The notes beneath the pieces are model-generated. The model did no database searches. It was not told where the DNA came from and saw nothing but the letters and a program-made list of their open reading frames with translations. Shown here in pieces: positions 61,847-64,000 of a stretch of DNA of 64,000 bases; the first letter of the stretch is position 1, and every line of letters begins with the position of its first letter. The translations under genes were made by a program, and so were the position numbers. The stretch lies in NCBI GenBank assembly GCA_946186185.1, contig CAMHMJ010000004.1, positions 62,001 through 126,000 of the forward strand, written 5' to 3'. Source of the DNA: an uncultured Treponema sp. (GTDB lineage: Bacteria; Spirochaetota; Spirochaetia; Treponematales; Treponemataceae).

Positions 61847-63584
61847 TAAACAACTCCTTCAAATTATCTGCAATCTGTTTTTCGAGAGTTGCGGCTTCTT
61901 TGCTCAAAGTTTCAAGTTCAGTGTTGAGGCCCAGTATTTTGGCTTTGAACTCAGATTCGGTCATGCCGTCGTCTTCGATTACAACTCCTACGTAGCGGCC
62001 GGCATTGAGGGAATAATCCTGATCGCGGATGCCGTCTTCGCCTTCTATGCTGGCGGCTTTGCAGAGGCCTATTACATCGGTGTAGGTTCCGTTTGGAAAG
62101 CGTTCGGTGAGCCAGTCTATCTGAGACTGCCAGTAGGCTTTTGTTTTTACTTCTTTATCGTCGCTGGCTTGAGGGGCTGCTTTAAGGGCGGCGGTGTATT
62201 CTGCTATGAGGTCTTTAAAAGCCTGGGTGTCGCCGTTGTAGAGTCGCGTGATGATGCCCAGATTTTTTATCTGCTCGTCGCTGAACTTTCTGTGGGCACG
62301 GTCTACCTGGGTAAAGATAGAGCGGGCATCTATAAAAAGGATTTTGTCTTTCTTCTGTGGTCCTTTAGTTTTCTGTTTGTCGAAGAACCAGAGGGTCGCA
62401 GGAAGGGTAACGGAAGAAAACATATTGCTTGGAAGGGTTACCATCTGGCTGATGATTCCTTCTTCTATCATCTTTTTGCGGATTTCGAGTTCTGAACCGC
62501 CGGCATCGCTTGCGGAGTTTGCCATAACGAGGGCTGCTTTTCCTGTGGCGTTGAGGGAGCTTGCAAAGTAGCTTATCCAGAGGTAGTTTGCATTTGGAAC
62601 TGTTTCTTTTTTGTCGCTGCCTTTTTTGGCGGTTTTTGATTTGTTTTTTGGAACGCCGTAAATGTTAAAGCGAGGGTCGTCCTTTACTTTGTCGTAGACA
62701 ACTTCATCTACGTTGAAAGGTGGATTTGCCATTACGTAATCAAAGTTGCCTACTGCGTTGTGAGGGTCTGAATAGAAGGAGTTTGCTTCTACGATTTCGC
62801 CGCGGACGTTGTTCAAAAGAAGATTCATTTTTGCAAGCTTTACGGTGTCGGGTTCTTTTTCTACGCCGTAACAGCGGAACTTCATTACTTCATCTGAAGA
62901 TTTGTTATGGCGGTGCATAAAGCGGGCTGCCTGAACAAACATACCGCCAGAACCACATGCAGGGTCTAAGATTTTCTTTTCGCCATTCTGTGGCTGGAGA
63001 ACTTCTACCATGTAACGGACTACGGTTGCAGGTGTATAGAAGGTTCCGCCGTCTTTTCCTTCCTGAAGGGCAAACTCGCCAAGGAAGAATTCGTAGATTT
63101 CGCCAAAGAGATCTACGCTGATGTTTTCCGGAATATCCATAAAGATTCGCATAATGTTTGAAAGGAGTTCCGGTTCTTCTTCGGGCACAAGCTGACCGTA
63201 CACTTCTTTTGGAAGAACTCCATCCATTTTTTCGTTTTCTCGTTCTATGGCTTCCATTGCCTTTTTTACGAGGGTTGCTTTATTTGCGTCATCAGGCGCG
63301 TCGTTGATTGTTGTATAATAGGCTTCCGGTGGAAGGTAAAAACCGCAAAGTCTTACAGATATTTCTTTTAGACTGTTACTATTACGAGCTCGCTCGCTCA
63401 ACTTATTGTATTCGGCTTCTATTTCTGCTTTGTGCTGTTTGTAAAGAATATCTGCATAGCGTAGGAAGATTAATCCTAAAATTGGTTGTCCGTATTTATT
63501 TGCTGCTAAGTGGGCTCCGGCACGAAGTACGTCTGCGGCGTGCCAGAGGTTGTCTTTTAGTGTTTTGAGTTCTGAGTCGGTCAT
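61842..63584 (-). CDS. hsdM: Type I restriction-modification methyltransferase subunit
   Basis: N6-adenine methyltransferase. 580 residues from the ATG at 63584 (GGAAG just upstream; a TTG four codons earlier is rejected). HsdM N-terminal helical domain, SAM motif LDPACGSGGMF, catalytic NPPF (MANPPFNVDEV), and a C-terminal coiled coil (NTELETLSKEAATLEKQIADNL) for HsdS binding. First gene of the locus. Confidence 0.95.
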   Translation of the reverse strand: MTDSELKTLKDNLWHAADVLRAGAHLAANKYGQPILGLIFLRYADILYKQHKAEIEAEYNKLSERARNSNSLKEISVRLCGFYLPPEAYYTTINDAPDDANKATLVKKAMEAIERENEKMDGVLPKEVYGQLVPEEEPELLSNIMRIFMDIPENISVDLFGEIYEFFLGEFALQEGKDGGTFYTPATVVRYMVEVLQPQNGEKKILDPACGSGGMFVQAARFMHRHNKSSDEVMKFRCYGVEKEPDTVKLAKMNLLLNNVRGEIVEANSFYSDPHNAVGNFDYVMANPPFNVDEVVYDKVKDDPRFNIYGVPKNKSKTAKKGSDKKETVPNANYLWISYFASSLNATGKAALVMANSASDAGGSELEIRKKMIEEGIISQMVTLPSNMFSSVTLPATLWFFDKQKTKGPQKKDKILFIDARSIFTQVDRAHRKFSDEQIKNLGIITRLYNGDTQAFKDLIAEYTAALKAAPQASDDKEVKTKAYWQSQIDWLTERFPNGTYTDVIGLCKAASIEGEDGIRDQDYSLNAGRYVGVVIEDDGMTESEFKAKILGLNTELETLSKEAATLEKQIADNLKELFS

Positions 63585-63614
63585 TGTTTCTTCCAATATT
63601 TTTTGGTTTGATTT

Positions 63615-63620
63615 ATTATA
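63615..63620 (-). promoter_or_regulatory. Extended -10 of the hsdM promoter
   Basis: Minus strand TGATATAAT, with no clear -35. The leader of about 25 nt contains GGAAG. Confidence 0.6.
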
Positions 63621-63631
63621 TCACAAGAAAT

Positions 63632-63665
63632 AAAAAAAATGACCGTGAAGATATTTTCACGGTCA
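63632..63665 (-). terminator. Intrinsic terminator of fabG
   Basis: Minus strand: perfect 10-bp stem TGACCGTGAA/TTCACGGTCA (63656-63665, 63640-63649) with a 6-nt loop, followed by eight T (63632-63639). Confidence 0.92.
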
Positions 63666-63686
63666 ACTCATTATATTCAGATTCGC

Positions 63687-64000
63687 TTACCCGATCATAC
63701 CACCGTCAACAGTGATTACCTGACGGGTGATATAGCTTGCACCTTCGCTTAAGAGGAATACGGCAGTTGCACCGATTTCTTCAGGCTGTCCCATTCTCTT
63801 CATTGGGATTGTTGAAAGCATAATTTCCTTTGCTTCAGGAATGATTTTTGCTGTCATTTCTGTTTCGATGGCACCTGGAGCGATTACGTTACAAGTTACG
63901 TTTCTTCCTGCAAGTTCAACTGCCAAAGCTTTTGTTGCAGCGATGATTCCGCCTTTTGAAGCAGAGTAGTTTGTCTGTCCGCGGTTTCCGATGATTCCGC
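63687..64000 (-). CDS. fabG: 3-oxoacyl-ACP reductase, partial (5' end outside the window)
   Basis: C-terminal 104 codons of an SDR enzyme that reduces 3-oxoacyl-ACP with NADPH. The catalytic YxxxK is in NYSASKGGI, then NVIAPGAIETEM, PEEIGATAVFLLS and a terminal ITVDGGMIG match FabG closely. Ends before a strong terminator. Confidence 0.9.
   Translation of the reverse strand, partial: GIIGNRGQTNYSASKGGIIAATKALAVELAGRNVTCNVIAPGAIETEMTAKIIPEAKEIMLSTIPMKRMGQPEEIGATAVFLLSEGASYITRQVITVDGGMIG

Noticed and set aside
61530..62495. 321-codon plus-strand frame across hsdS/hsdM
   Set aside because: Crosses a palindromic repeat and the antisense strand of hsdM; no start signal.

Overview
The window looks like a chromosome segment of an anaerobic, gut- or rumen-type spirochaete, most likely a Treponema. 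This is a protein-level judgement: a group B [FeFe] hydrogenase with all three maturases, BspA-like leucine-rich-repeat proteins, many lipoproteins with loose lipoboxes (SFVSC, LSGC, LCAGC, FSFSGC), a stand-alone AICAR transformylase, a DUF1846 protein and a DISM/SpoIIE-type signalling protein. No rRNA, tRNA, CRISPR array, prophage or IS transposase was seen.

Layout. 1-8.8 kb: minus-strand block feoAB (fused ferrous iron transporter) < sbcC < sbcD < LRR protein, with a DtxR-type box on the feoAB promoter. 8.8-12.3 kb: outer-membrane-type protein, AICAR transformylase, LRR lipoprotein. 12.4-18.8 kb: hydrogenase maturation (hydE with an aldo/keto reductase, divergent hydF, then hydG). hydG is the last gene of an operon that starts with a secreted transglutaminase/DUF4384 protein and a caspase-Sel1 protein (18.8-22.4 kb). 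22.4-33.2 kb: housekeeping genes (methyltransferase, HAD phosphatase, Ste24-type and PrsW-type membrane proteases, SlyD, NifU-like protein, MetH-activation protein, OmpA protein, DUF2400 and DUF1846 proteins). 33.2-35 kb: rubredoxin and [FeFe] hydrogenase. 35.1-36 kb: RES/Xre toxin-antitoxin pair with its operator. 36-40 kb: HAL-type ammonia-lyase, HAD lipoprotein phosphatase, PAP2 phosphatase. 40-50.8 kb: surface-protein operon (small beta-barrel-like protein, 1195-residue and 1375-residue lipoproteins) behind a SpoIIE-type phosphatase receptor. 51-54.7 kb: 5'-nucleotidase lipoprotein, a chemotaxis-receptor remnant, FabF. 55-63.6 kb: type I restriction-modification locus carrying an extra ATPase and a DUF3800 gene between hsdS and hsdR. 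63.7-64 kb: 3' part of fabG.

How the genes work together. HydE, HydF and HydG build the H-cluster of the hydrogenase at 33.5-35.0 kb; the neighbouring rubredoxin and the NifU-like protein fit the same low-potential Fe-S economy. FeoAB supplies the iron.

Three sequence-level patterns are not explained by the genes. (1) A dispersed intergenic repeat family has ends GAG-N18-AAAATTGGC and GCCAATTTT-N17-CTC, and in the complete copies these lie inside outer inverted repeats whose sequence differs at each locus. (2) An 87-bp leader (84/87 identical between two copies) ends at the ribosome-binding site of two unrelated genes. (3) Many genes have a -10-like box only 6-8 nt before the start codon and no Shine-Dalgarno sequence, which suggests widespread leaderless transcription.
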